A stretch of DNA of 64,000 nt from Chitinophagales bacterium (lineage in GTDB: Bacteria > Bacteroidota > Bacteroidia > Chitinophagales > JADIYW01), in contig JACJXT010000012.1 of the NCBI GenBank assembly GCA_020636535.1, forward strand, positions 248,001-312,000, read 5' to 3'. The notes below the pieces were generated by a model. That model did not search any database. It was given only the letters and a program-made list of their open reading frames with translations, and was not told the origin of the DNA. The position numbers and the translations under genes were made by a program. Of this stretch, positions 1 to 6,762 are shown in pieces; the stretch's first letter is position 1; each line of letters begins with the position of its first letter.

Positions 1-367
1 CTAAATTTTCTGGACTTGGATCATATTTTCCTCCACCAAAAAAACAATTATTTGGTTCTATGTGTAAGTAAAATCCACCATTTTCTGAATTTTTTCCACC
101 TTTTACTACATACAAACCTATATTGGTTTTGTAAGGCGATTTGTCATTAGAAAATCGTACATCTCTATTAATTCTAAACATGCATTTTTTTGGATCGATA
201 CTAGCATATTGTGTATCTATTTTGGCTAGTTCATTAATCCAATCTTGTAAAAAAGCAAGCAACTCAACTTTAATAGCATCGTATCTTTTTTTATTAGATT
301 GAAACCATTCTTTGTTATTGTTCTGCTTTAACTCATTTAAGAAATCAAATGTCGTTTTACTAATCAT
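1..367 (-). CDS. DUF2461 family protein (3' part cut by window edge)
   Basis: About 122 codons of a DUF2461 (TIGR02453) protein are present; the C-terminal part lies beyond the left edge. The biochemical role of this family is not established. Visible family features are an early NNKEWFQSNK stretch, a central FRINRDVRFSNDKSPYK core and a GGFYLHIEP segment. The ATG at 367 lies inside the end of the upstream Rrf2 gene, sharing eight bases (ATGATTAG) with its stop codon, so the two are probably translated from one message. Family identity is recognised from sequence pattern, not from a search. Confidence 0.85.
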   Translation of the reverse strand, partial: MISKTTFDFLNELKQNNNKEWFQSNKKRYDAIKVELLAFLQDWINELAKIDTQYASIDPKKCMFRINRDVRFSNDKSPYKTNIGLYVVKGGKNSENGGFYLHIEPNNCFFGGGKYDPSPENL

Positions 368-797
368 CTGTTTTTAGTTTTTCTTCCTTGTTAATCATTT
401 TTTCTATGGTGTTTTCTTTTAACATTTCTACCGTAGCATTTCTAATGGCTAAAAACGCATGTCTTATGCCACAAGTTTTTTCGTCTAAACATTCTTCGCA
501 TTTTTCGTAATATTTATGTGTAACACAAGGTAGTAAGCCAATAGCACCATCAAAATATCTTACAATTTCTGCCAAATTAACTTCCGATGCTTCTTTGATA
601 AAGTAGTAACCACCACCTTTTCCTTTCTTACTATTTAAGTAACCAGCATTCTTTAAATCTAACAAAATGGTTTCTAAAAATTTTTTAGGAATGTTTTCAT
701 GTTCTGCAATCGTGCTAATTAAAATTGGTCCTTCATCTTTGTTTTTAGCAAGATAGACTAAAGCATTAATGGCGTATTTGGTTTTTTTGGATAACAT
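360..797 (-). CDS. Rrf2 family transcriptional regulator
   Basis: The 145-residue protein has the winged-helix N-terminus of Rrf2/IscR/NsrR regulators (MLSKKTKYAINALVYLA, then a recognition-helix region near residues 25-60 and a GGGYYF wing). Members of this family bind DNA, and many sense redox state, nitric oxide or iron-sulfur status through a cluster. Four cysteines follow the wing at residues 91, 100, 103 and 109, so cluster binding is plausible; the spacing differs a little from IscR. It is transcribed divergently from the gene at 869 and overlaps the DUF2461 start by 8 bases. A near-match to the -7 box (TAACTTTA) lies about 30 bases upstream on the minus strand. The target genes are unknown. 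Confidence 0.9.
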   Translation of the reverse strand: MLSKKTKYAINALVYLAKNKDEGPILISTIAEHENIPKKFLETILLDLKNAGYLNSKKGKGGGYYFIKEASEVNLAEIVRYFDGAIGLLPCVTHKYYEKCEECLDEKTCGIRHAFLAIRNATVEMLKENTIEKMINKEEKLKTDD

Positions 798-856
798 GCT
801 CTACTTAAACGATAGATTAGGTAAAGTTAATGATTTTAAATTAAAATCCTAATGCT

Positions 857-864
857 TACCTTTG
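857..864 (+). promoter_or_regulatory. Bacteroidota-type -7 promoter box (TACCTTTG)
   Basis: TACCTTTG matches the TAnnTTTG -7 consensus of Bacteroidota housekeeping promoters. It ends only four bases before the ATG at 869, so transcription should begin at or next to the start codon. No clear -33 TTTG is visible. Confidence 0.6.
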
Positions 865-868
865 TGTT

Positions 869-1147
869 ATGTCTATTAAGTATAATCAGAATACACTTTC
901 GTTAATCGAATCGATATATAAACACAACAAATATGTAATTAGATATGAAAAAGGTTCATTTCAATCTGGCTATTGTATTTTACAAGAAAAGTTAGTTGTT
1001 GTAATTAATAAGTTTTTTGATGTAGAAGCAAGGATTAATGCATTGGTAGATATTTTTCATCAAATAGATTTAAGTAAAGATGATTTAGATGAAAAACAAT
1101 TGGCGATGTTTGATGAATTAGCACAACAAAAATTAGATTTACAATAA
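869..1147 (+). CDS. small conserved hypothetical protein
   Basis: A 92-residue protein with no recognised domain. It is predicted soluble, has no signal peptide, contains a KLVVVINKFFDVEARINALVDIF core of alternating strand and helix character (positions about 42-64) and ends in an acidic helix (DLDEKQLAMFDELAQQKLDL). Its stop overlaps the ATG of the metallo-hydrolase gene by one base (TAATG), so the two are almost certainly co-translated. That linkage is the only functional hint. The message may be leaderless, given the -7 box directly in front. Confidence 0.8.
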   Translation: MSIKYNQNTLSLIESIYKHNKYVIRYEKGSFQSGYCILQEKLVVVINKFFDVEARINALVDIFHQIDLSKDDLDEKQLAMFDELAQQKLDLQ

Positions 1148-1902
1148 TGCGTTTTTCGTTTTTAGGCACTGGAACTTCGCAAGGTGTACCTGTTATTACT
1201 TGCAACTGTGCTGTATGCACTTCTACGAATTCTAAAGACCAACGACTAAGAACTTCGTTGATGGTTGAGTCTGACACGACTACATTAGTAGTAGATACTG
1301 GTCCAGATTTTAGACAACAAATGCTGAATAATAAAGTGCAAGATTTAGATGCTGTGTTGTTTACACACGGACATAAAGATCACATTGCTGGTTTAGATGA
1401 TATTCGTCCGTTTAATTATTTATTAGATAAAAAAATTGACATTTATGCTGAACCAATGGTGCAAGATGCCTTGAAAAGAGAATTTCAGTATGCCTTTGAA
1501 CCACAACAATATCCTGGTGTGCCTTTAATGAATTTGATTACCATAGATGAAACACCTTTTATAGTCAATGATATTAAGGTAATTCCAATTAGAGCAATGC
1601 ATAAAACGCTACCTGTGCTTGGTTTTAGATTTGATAATTTCACCTACATCACTGATGCTAATTTTATTGATGAAAAAGAATTAGAAAAAATATACAATAC
1701 AGATATATTAGTATTAAATGCTTTAAGAAGAGAAGCACATTATTCTCATTTTTCGTTAGATGAAGCTATTGCCATTGCACAAAAAGTAAATGCTAAGCAA
1801 ACTTTTTTTACGCATATTTCGCACCACATGGGATTACATGATGCAATAAATAAAACCTTACCAAAAAATATGTATTTAGCTTACGATGGCTTGGTGTTGT
1901 GA
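1147..1902 (+). CDS. MBL-fold metallo-hydrolase, PhnP/cyclic-phosphodiesterase-like
   Basis: The 251-residue protein has the metallo-beta-lactamase zinc motif THGHKDHIAGLDD (HxHxDH) near residue 76, further metal ligands at TDANF and HISHH, and the opening GTGTSQGVPVITCNCAVC. That Cys-rich opening is typical of the PhnP group, which hydrolyses cyclic phosphodiesters such as phosphoribosyl 1,2-cyclic phosphate; it often holds an extra structural zinc. There are no phn genes nearby, so the true substrate is uncertain. It is cytoplasmic (no signal peptide) and co-translated with the small gene upstream. It ends four bases before the convergent acyltransferase gene. Confidence 0.9.
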   Translation: MRFSFLGTGTSQGVPVITCNCAVCTSTNSKDQRLRTSLMVESDTTTLVVDTGPDFRQQMLNNKVQDLDAVLFTHGHKDHIAGLDDIRPFNYLLDKKIDIYAEPMVQDALKREFQYAFEPQQYPGVPLMNLITIDETPFIVNDIKVIPIRAMHKTLPVLGFRFDNFTYITDANFIDEKELEKIYNTDILVLNALRREAHYSHFSLDEAIAIAQKVNAKQTFFTHISHHMGLHDAINKTLPKNMYLAYDGLVL

Positions 1903-1905
1903 GTC

Positions 1906-2610
1906 TTACTTAAAAAATCCAGCTCCTTTATCTAAACCTAATTGAATGAGTCTTTCAACTTCTGCTTTAACAATGTCGTTTTTTTCTTGTAATTGTATTT
2001 CGTTGCCAACATCACCTTCAAAATATATAGGTTCGCCAAAATGCATAATCACTTTTGAAGGAAACATAAAAGGAACCAAAGTAGGAAAGGATGGAAATCG
2101 CAATGCTTTTTCTAAAAATTTAATATTGCCAAAGTTGACTAATATTTCTTCGCAACCTGCAATACCAACTGGAATTATAGGTGCTTTACTTTTTAATGCC
2201 ATTGCTATATAACCATTGCCAAAATTTTGTAATTGATATTTTCTACTATACGGTTTTGAAATACCTCTTGCTCCTTCTGGAAAAATAATAACTGCTTCAT
2301 CATTATTCAACATCTTCATACAGTTTTCAGGATCGCCTAATGCACCGCCCCATTGACTAAAAAGTGTACCAAAAAATGGCACTTGTGGTACAAATCTTTC
2401 AAACATACCTTTTGGAGCTCTTGGTGCTTGTTCATTGGTCACTAAAGCATATCCTAATAACATCGCATCAATAGGTAACTGCCCACTATGATTGCCAATA
2501 ATTAAACACCTACCTTCTTTTGGAATATTTTCTAAACCATAAGCATCTACTCTAAAATATTGCTCGTAAAAAATTTTAGCAGCATTTACAAAAGGTTTAA
2601 TGCCATTCAA
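1906..2610 (-). CDS. lysophospholipid acyltransferase family protein
   Basis: This is an acyltransferase of the PlsC-like (LPLAT) superfamily, which transfers fatty acyl groups to glycerolipids or related acceptors at the inner membrane. Visible motifs are NHSGQLPID (catalytic His block, residues about 41-49), a VIIFPEGARG block and a PIIPVGIAG block. The start is doubtful. The first usable start codon is TTG at 2610, but the frame stays open for 41 more codons (2611-2733) and the final part of that stretch (GSYGYDAWGFNLNG) looks like the conserved N-terminus of this family. No ATG, GTG or TTG occurs in that extension before the in-frame TAA at 2734-2736. Confidence 0.85.
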   Translation of the reverse strand: MNGIKPFVNAAKIFYEQYFRVDAYGLENIPKEGRCLIIGNHSGQLPIDAMLLGYALVTNEQAPRAPKGMFERFVPQVPFFGTLFSQWGGALGDPENCMKMLNNDEAVIIFPEGARGISKPYSRKYQLQNFGNGYIAMALKSKAPIIPVGIAGCEEILVNFGNIKFLEKALRFPSFPTLVPFMFPSKVIMHFGEPIYFEGDVGNEIQLQEKNDIVKAEVERLIQLGLDKGAGFFK

Positions 2611-2795
2611 ATTAAATCCCCAAGCATCGTAGCCATAGCTGCCTACATGGTTAGGAAATTTTGCAAGAAATGCATTTCTATGTTTTACATCTCTTGATTG
2701 TTTGATGATATTTCTAATCTGCTTTTTGATAGCTTAAATATAAAATTTAATATCTTATGTTTAGTTAAAAACAATATTTTTTACTTCAAAAGTAA

Positions 2796-2803
2796 TAATT
2801 TTG
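2796..2803 (+). promoter_or_regulatory. -7 promoter box (TAATTTTG) of the metal-handling locus
   Basis: TAATTTTG fits the TAnnTTTG consensus and ends six bases before the GTG chosen as start of the HYC_CC_PP gene. The transcript therefore has almost no leader. The -33 element is not clear. Confidence 0.55.
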
Positions 2804-2809
2804 TGCTTG

Positions 2810-3247
2810 GTGAAGAAAGCAACCAACATAGTATCATTAATTATTGCTTTTGTTTTTCTGTTTAATGCAAATGGTGTAATTGTATTTAAACATCTTTGTA
2901 AAACAGAAAATATTGCAAATTATAGCGTGTTAAATTCTCCTGGTTGTGAAAAAGAAAAAGAGTCAAAAGAAGAAAGTTGTTGCAAAGAACAAGCTAGTAA
3001 AAGCAATGACTGTTGCGAACATTCTTTAAGCTTTAAAAAATTTAGCTATAATGGATTTACTTCAAATCTGTTCGAGTTAAAAAAGGTAGACATTGTTCCT
3101 ATTTTTAATTTTCCTATTGTACAATCTATTGTTTTAATTAAACAATGTAGAGTGCAATTTCAAGGATTAAGTCCACCATATCCAGATTATCATATTGAAC
3201 AATATTTGCAACCATCTTTAGAAGCGTTGCAATCTTTCTTGTGTTAG
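2810..3247 (+). CDS. HYC_CC_PP family exported protein
   Basis: The 145-residue protein has an N-terminal signal peptide and the landmarks of the HYC_CC_PP family: an early KHLC in place of HYC, a mid-protein ESCCKEQ and NDCCEH pair, and LSPPYP near the C-terminus. Members are exported Bacteroidota proteins of unknown chemistry, usually beside TonB receptors and HMA proteins. The Cys and His pairs suggest metal binding in the periplasm. The frame is open to a TTG at 2801, but GTG at 2810 (reading MKKATNIVS) gives a normal signal peptide and leaves the -7 box upstream. The TonB receptor follows 75 bases later on the same strand. Confidence 0.75.
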   Translation: MKKATNIVSLIIAFVFLFNANGVIVFKHLCKTENIANYSVLNSPGCEKEKESKEESCCKEQASKSNDCCEHSLSFKKFSYNGFTSNLFELKKVDIVPIFNFPIVQSIVLIKQCRVQFQGLSPPYPDYHIEQYLQPSLEALQSFLC

Positions 3248-3322
3248 GTCATACAATATTTATAAACACTATTTATTAATTAGATAGTGTTTTGAATTAA
3301 TTGTTCACTTAACAAATTTCAA

Positions 3323-5539
3323 ATGAAAAAAATTATATTAATAGTAAGTACAATTATACTTACACTACAAATAAAAGCAAAGACAATACACTTAATGGTT
3401 AAAGATGGCACTACCAACGAACCATTAATTGGTGCTAATATTTCAATACAAAATTCTTTAGATGGTGCCGTTACAGATATTGATGGAATGGCAATGTTAG
3501 ACATCAATACAGAACAAGCAACTTATGTTTTAATTAGCTATGTAGGTTATACTACAGATTCTATATTGGTAGATAAAAAACAATCGAAGTACGAAATAGC
3601 TTTATTGCCAGATATTTCTTTAGAAGAAGTTCAAATTACTGCCAAGCAAAAATCAAACTATATTTCTGCTTTGTATCCAATAAAAACAGAAAAAATTAAT
3701 AACGATGAATTACGAAAAGCGGCTTGTTGTAATTTATCAGAAAGTTTTCAAACCAATAGTGGCGTAGATGTTAACTATCAAGATGCAGCTACTGGTGCTA
3801 AAGAAATTAAGTTACTTGGATTAAGAGGTATTTATATACAAAACTTATTAAATAATCTTCCAGCATTAAGAGGACTTTCAGCAAACTACAGCTTAGACAA
3901 TATTCCTGCAGCTTGGATAAGTAATATTTCTATTTCTAAAGGAATGCCATCTGTAAAATCTGGTTACGAAGGCATTACAGGTTCGCTTAATGTAGAACTA
4001 CAAAATCCAATTTATAGCAAAGAAAAATTTTATATCGATGGATTTGGTAATAGCATGGGAAGAATTGAAACCAATATGCTTATCAATCATGAAATTGACC
4101 ACAACTTAGGTACTTCTTTAATGTTTAGTGGAGGATTTAATCCATTGAATGTTGATAGAAATGACGATGGATTTTTAGATCAAACTAAATCTAAACAATA
4201 CAATTTTGCAAATGCATGGTCGTTCAACAAAAAGAATGTAGAAGGACAATATTTAGTTAAAGCATTGAGCGAAGATAGAATTTCTGGACAAACCAACTAC
4301 AATCCAATTACTACAGAAGCATCAGATAGTATTTATGGTATTCATGTAAAAAACAAAGGTGTAGAATTAATTGCTAAAACTGGATTCTTACTACAAAAAC
4401 ACAATGCAAGTATTGGTACACAGTTTGGCGGAACTTATTACAAACAAGATGCCAATTTTGATACAAAACAATACAATGGTATTCAAGGTTCTTTTGTAGG
4501 AAATATACTCTATCAAACAGATATAAAAAATGACAAGCACACTTTGGTAAATGGCATTAATTTTACCTATGATAATTTCGATGAATCATTTTTAAACACT
4601 ACTCTTCAAAGAGACAATTATGTAATTGGATTATATGCTGAATACAGTTTTAAATTGCCTGAAAAATTTACATTAGTAGCTGGTTATCGTGCAGACTATA
4701 GTAATGTGGCAAAGTTTCAATTCAATCCAAGAGTACACATCAAATACAATATTACTAAAAACACTATTTTATTTGTTGCAGGTGGAAAAGGTTTTAGAAT
4801 TCCAAACTTGTATGCAGACCATATTGCTTATTTGGCAAGTTCTAGAGATTGGCAAATTACCAATAATCCAACTTATGAAACAGCTTGGAATTATGGTGCT
4901 TCATTTATCCAAAATTTTGAATGGAAAGAAAGAGAAGGCAGCTTAATTATAGATTATTATAGAACCGATTTTCTAAAACAAATTATTGCAGATATTGACC
5001 AAGCAGACAATATTATTCACATTGATAACTTAAACGGAAAATCTTTTTCTAATAGTTTACTCGTAGAGTTTAATACCGATATTGTTAAAGGATTAAACTT
5101 TAAAGCAGCATATCGTTGGGAAGATGTAAAATCTACCTATCATGGTGTGTTGCTACAAAAACCTTTGCAAGCAATTCATAAAGGTTTGGTTACGCTTTCT
5201 TACGAAACACCAAAACAAAATTGGCAGTTCGATATTGTAACTGCTATTGTAGGAAAACAAAGATTGCCGAATAGTTTTAGTACAGAAAATTTAGATAGGA
5301 GAGCTTATTCTAAAGCTTTTGTTACACTAAATGCTCAAATTACTAAGAAATGGAAATTAGGCGAACTCTTTTTTGGATTAGAAAATTTAACTAACTTTAC
5401 TCAACAACAGCCAATTTTAAATGCAGATAATCCGTATAAAACTGGATTTGATGCCAATCAGGTTTGGGGACCAATAAACGGAATTACAGCTCATGGTGGC
5501 TTTAGATTCTGGTTAGATAAAAACGAACACAATGATTAA
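3323..5539 (+). CDS. TonB-dependent outer membrane receptor
   Basis: The 738-residue protein has a signal peptide (MKKIILIVSTIILTLQIKA), a carboxypeptidase-regulatory-like beta domain (about 20-95), a plug (about 110-225, with the LLGLRGIYIQ and ITGSLNVELQNP stretches) and a 22-strand-type barrel rich in aromatic-flanked strands up to the C-terminus. Such receptors import scarce ligands across the outer membrane using TonB energy. Its neighbours (HYC_CC_PP, Cys-rich lipoprotein, HMA protein) suggest a metal or metal complex as ligand, possibly copper, but nothing in the receptor itself proves that. It is not a SusC homologue and there is no SusD gene. Confidence 0.9.
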   Translation: MKKIILIVSTIILTLQIKAKTIHLMVKDGTTNEPLIGANISIQNSLDGAVTDIDGMAMLDINTEQATYVLISYVGYTTDSILVDKKQSKYEIALLPDISLEEVQITAKQKSNYISALYPIKTEKINNDELRKAACCNLSESFQTNSGVDVNYQDAATGAKEIKLLGLRGIYIQNLLNNLPALRGLSANYSLDNIPAAWISNISISKGMPSVKSGYEGITGSLNVELQNPIYSKEKFYIDGFGNSMGRIETNMLINHEIDHNLGTSLMFSGGFNPLNVDRNDDGFLDQTKSKQYNFANAWSFNKKNVEGQYLVKALSEDRISGQTNYNPITTEASDSIYGIHVKNKGVELIAKTGFLLQKHNASIGTQFGGTYYKQDANFDTKQYNGIQGSFVGNILYQTDIKNDKHTLVNGINFTYDNFDESFLNTTLQRDNYVIGLYAEYSFKLPEKFTLVAGYRADYSNVAKFQFNPRVHIKYNITKNTILFVAGGKGFRIPNLYADHIAYLASSRDWQITNNPTYETAWNYGASFIQNFEWKEREGSLIIDYYRTDFLKQIIADIDQADNIIHIDNLNGKSFSNSLLVEFNTDIVKGLNFKAAYRWEDVKSTYHGVLLQKPLQAIHKGLVTLSYETPKQNWQFDIVTAIVGKQRLPNSFSTENLDRRAYSKAFVTLNAQITKKWKLGELFFGLENLTNFTQQQPILNADNPYKTGFDANQVWGPINGITAHGGFRFWLDKNEHND

Positions 5540-5579
5540 TATTATTAAAAATTTTAAACTTTAAATTAAACAACTCATT

Positions 5580-5891
5580 ATGAAACAAATTAAATTATTA
5601 TTTTCGGTATTAGCAGTAGTATTTGCTATTACACTAACATTTACAGCTTGTAAAGGCAAATGCGAAAAAGGTGAAAAATGCGACAAAACAGAACAGTGTT
5701 GTAAAGGCGATGAAAAATGTTGCGACAAATGTTCTGACGAATGTACACCAGACAATAAATGTTGCGATAAATGTACTAAAGAAGAATGCAAAAAAGAAGA
5801 AAAAGCATGTTGCGATAAAGATTCTGCTAGTACAGAAGGAGAAACAGTAACAACTGAGACACAAAAAGTTACAGATTCTATCAGTATGTAA
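5580..5891 (+). CDS. cysteine-rich metallothionein-like lipoprotein
   Basis: The 103-residue protein has a signal peptide ending in the lipobox FTAC, so the mature protein should be lipid-anchored at about Cys-24. The next 55 residues hold 14 more cysteines, many as CC pairs or CxxC (KCC, DKC, EKC), among Lys and Glu. The last 25 residues are Thr/Ser/Glu-rich and cysteine-free. I know no named family for it. The composition resembles metallothioneins, and the position between a TonB receptor and an HMA protein supports metal chelation at the envelope. The gene lies 40 bases after the receptor and probably shares its transcript. Confidence 0.75.
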   Translation: MKQIKLLFSVLAVVFAITLTFTACKGKCEKGEKCDKTEQCCKGDEKCCDKCSDECTPDNKCCDKCTKEECKKEEKACCDKDSASTEGETVTTETQKVTDSISM

Positions 5892-5902
5892 TTCTAAAGA
5901 AA

Positions 5903-5942
5903 AATCTGTTATAGATGGCAAAAGAAGCGTGGGAAGAAAAAA
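5903..5942 (+). repeat. 40-bp direct repeat, copy 1
   Basis: It matches 6048-6087 at 39 of 40 positions (one G/A difference). The two copies start 145 bases apart and enclose a strong hairpin. Copy 1 starts 11 bases after the stop of the Cys-rich lipoprotein gene. Confidence 0.9.
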
Positions 5943-6006
5943 TGCGGCGGCAAAGCGTGGCAATGTGGCGTGGAGCGATTATTTTTTCTTGATTTTCCAT
6001 TTCCAA

Positions 6007-6032
6007 GCAGTGTCTCTCGGAGAGGACACTGC
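6007..6032. repeat. strong hairpin between the direct repeats
   Basis: The arms GCAGTGT-CTCT and AGAG-G-ACACTGC form 11 base pairs with one bulged G and a CGG loop. There is no U-run after it, so it is not a simple terminator. A related GCAGT ... ACTGC hairpin lies at 57529-57554. Confidence 0.75.
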
Positions 6033-6047
6033 GTTAAGGAAAGGTAC

Positions 6048-6087
6048 AATCTGTTATAGATGGCAAAAGAAGCGTAGGAAGAAAAAA
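6048..6087 (+). repeat. 40-bp direct repeat, copy 2
   Basis: Second copy of the repeat at 5903-5942, with a single base difference. The interval 5892-6263 holds this repeat pair, the hairpin at 6007-6032 and the palindrome at 6185-6234; no credible gene is seen in it. Confidence 0.9.
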
Positions 6088-6184
6088 GGAAATGTGCTCG
6101 ATGTGTTATTTAAGATAAACCATTTTGTTCTGTAATTTTTCTTTGGCACGATTTTTTCTTGTATTTACATATAAACAAGCATTT

Positions 6185-6234
6185 CGTCATTCCAAAAAAA
6201 TTCGTAGTATGCCGAAGAAATTTGTTTGGAATCT
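6185..6234 (+). repeat. dispersed palindrome, CATTCC ... GGAATCT type
   Basis: It opens CGTCATTCC, closes GGAATCT, and holds an inner TTCGTAGTATGCCGAAGAA segment. The same inner segment recurs in opposite orientation inside 24879-24951, so the two are members of one repeat family. Confidence 0.75.
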
Positions 6235-6263
6235 ATATACAAAACAACTAAAAATGACTTATT

Positions 6264-6599
6264 ATGAAATCAATTAAAATCATTGTACTTTCAGTAATGA
6301 CAGTTTTTGCTTTAAGTGTATTAGCTAAGTCCACAAAAGTAAAATCTACATTTTTTGTAAACGGTGTTTGCGACCAATGTAAAGAGAGAATAGAAACTGC
6401 TGCATTAAATGCAGGAGCCAATAAAGCGTATTGGAGTGAAACTACTAAAGACTTAAGCGTAGTTTATGATAAGGATAAAATAGACTTACAAAAAATTCAA
6501 AAAGCAATTGCTTTAGTTGGACACGACAATGCTAAGTATAAAGCACCAGAAAAGGTTTACAATAACCTACATCACTGTTGCCAATACGAAAGACAATAA
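6264..6599 (+). CDS. exported heavy-metal-associated (HMA) domain protein
   Basis: The 111-residue protein has a signal peptide (about 1-21) followed by one ferredoxin-like HMA domain with the metal-binding loop GVCDQC (CxxC, about residue 35) and the fold's second half DLSVVYDKDKIDLQKIQKAI. A C-terminal LHHCCQYE adds two His and two Cys. HMA domains carry soft metals, mainly Cu(I). The export signal places it in the periplasm, unlike the cytoplasmic chaperone CopZ. It closes the metal-handling group and is followed by a terminator. The 372-base gap before it carries repeats, so it may have a separate promoter. Confidence 0.85.
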   Translation: MKSIKIIVLSVMTVFALSVLAKSTKVKSTFFVNGVCDQCKERIETAALNAGANKAYWSETTKDLSVVYDKDKIDLQKIQKAIALVGHDNAKYKAPEKVYNNLHHCCQYERQ

Positions 6600-6666
6600 C
6601 AAAACAAGTTGCGTTATTTCTGTGCAAACAGAAATCTAATTTAGCGTAACCAATTACAAAATTAGA

Positions 6667-6703
6667 ACCACTGCTTATTACAATGAGTAGTGGTTTTTTT
6701 TTG
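6667..6703 (+). terminator. rho-independent terminator after the HMA gene
   Basis: A 12-bp stem with two G-U pairs (arms 6667-6678 and 6683-6694, opening ACCACT and closing AGTGGT) with a four-base loop is followed by a run of about nine Ts. Confidence 0.85.
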
Positions 6704-6736
6704 GTTTTCTTTACAAATATTAAGAAAATATTATGC

Positions 6737-6744
6737 TACCTTTG
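6737..6744 (+). promoter_or_regulatory. -7 promoter box (TACCTTTG) of the metalloprotease gene
   Basis: TACCTTTG matches the consensus and lies 18 bases before the ATG at 6763. Because it overlaps an upstream in-frame ATG at 6733, it argues for the downstream start. Confidence 0.7.
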
Positions 6745-6762
6745 CAAAAAAATATTTCACGC

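Noticed and set aside
5561..5963. Open frames on the minus strand opposite the Cys-rich lipoprotein
   Set aside because: They are antisense shadows of a Lys/Cys-rich gene; the plus strand has the signal peptide, lipobox and operon context.
5929..6135. 68-codon open frame after the Cys-rich lipoprotein gene
   Set aside because: It is made of the 40-bp direct repeats and the hairpin between them, so it is a by-product of repeat sequence.
6733..6762. Upstream ATG as start of the metalloprotease
   Set aside because: It overlaps the -7 box TACCTTTG, so it would not be in the transcript, and it adds ten residues before a good signal peptide.
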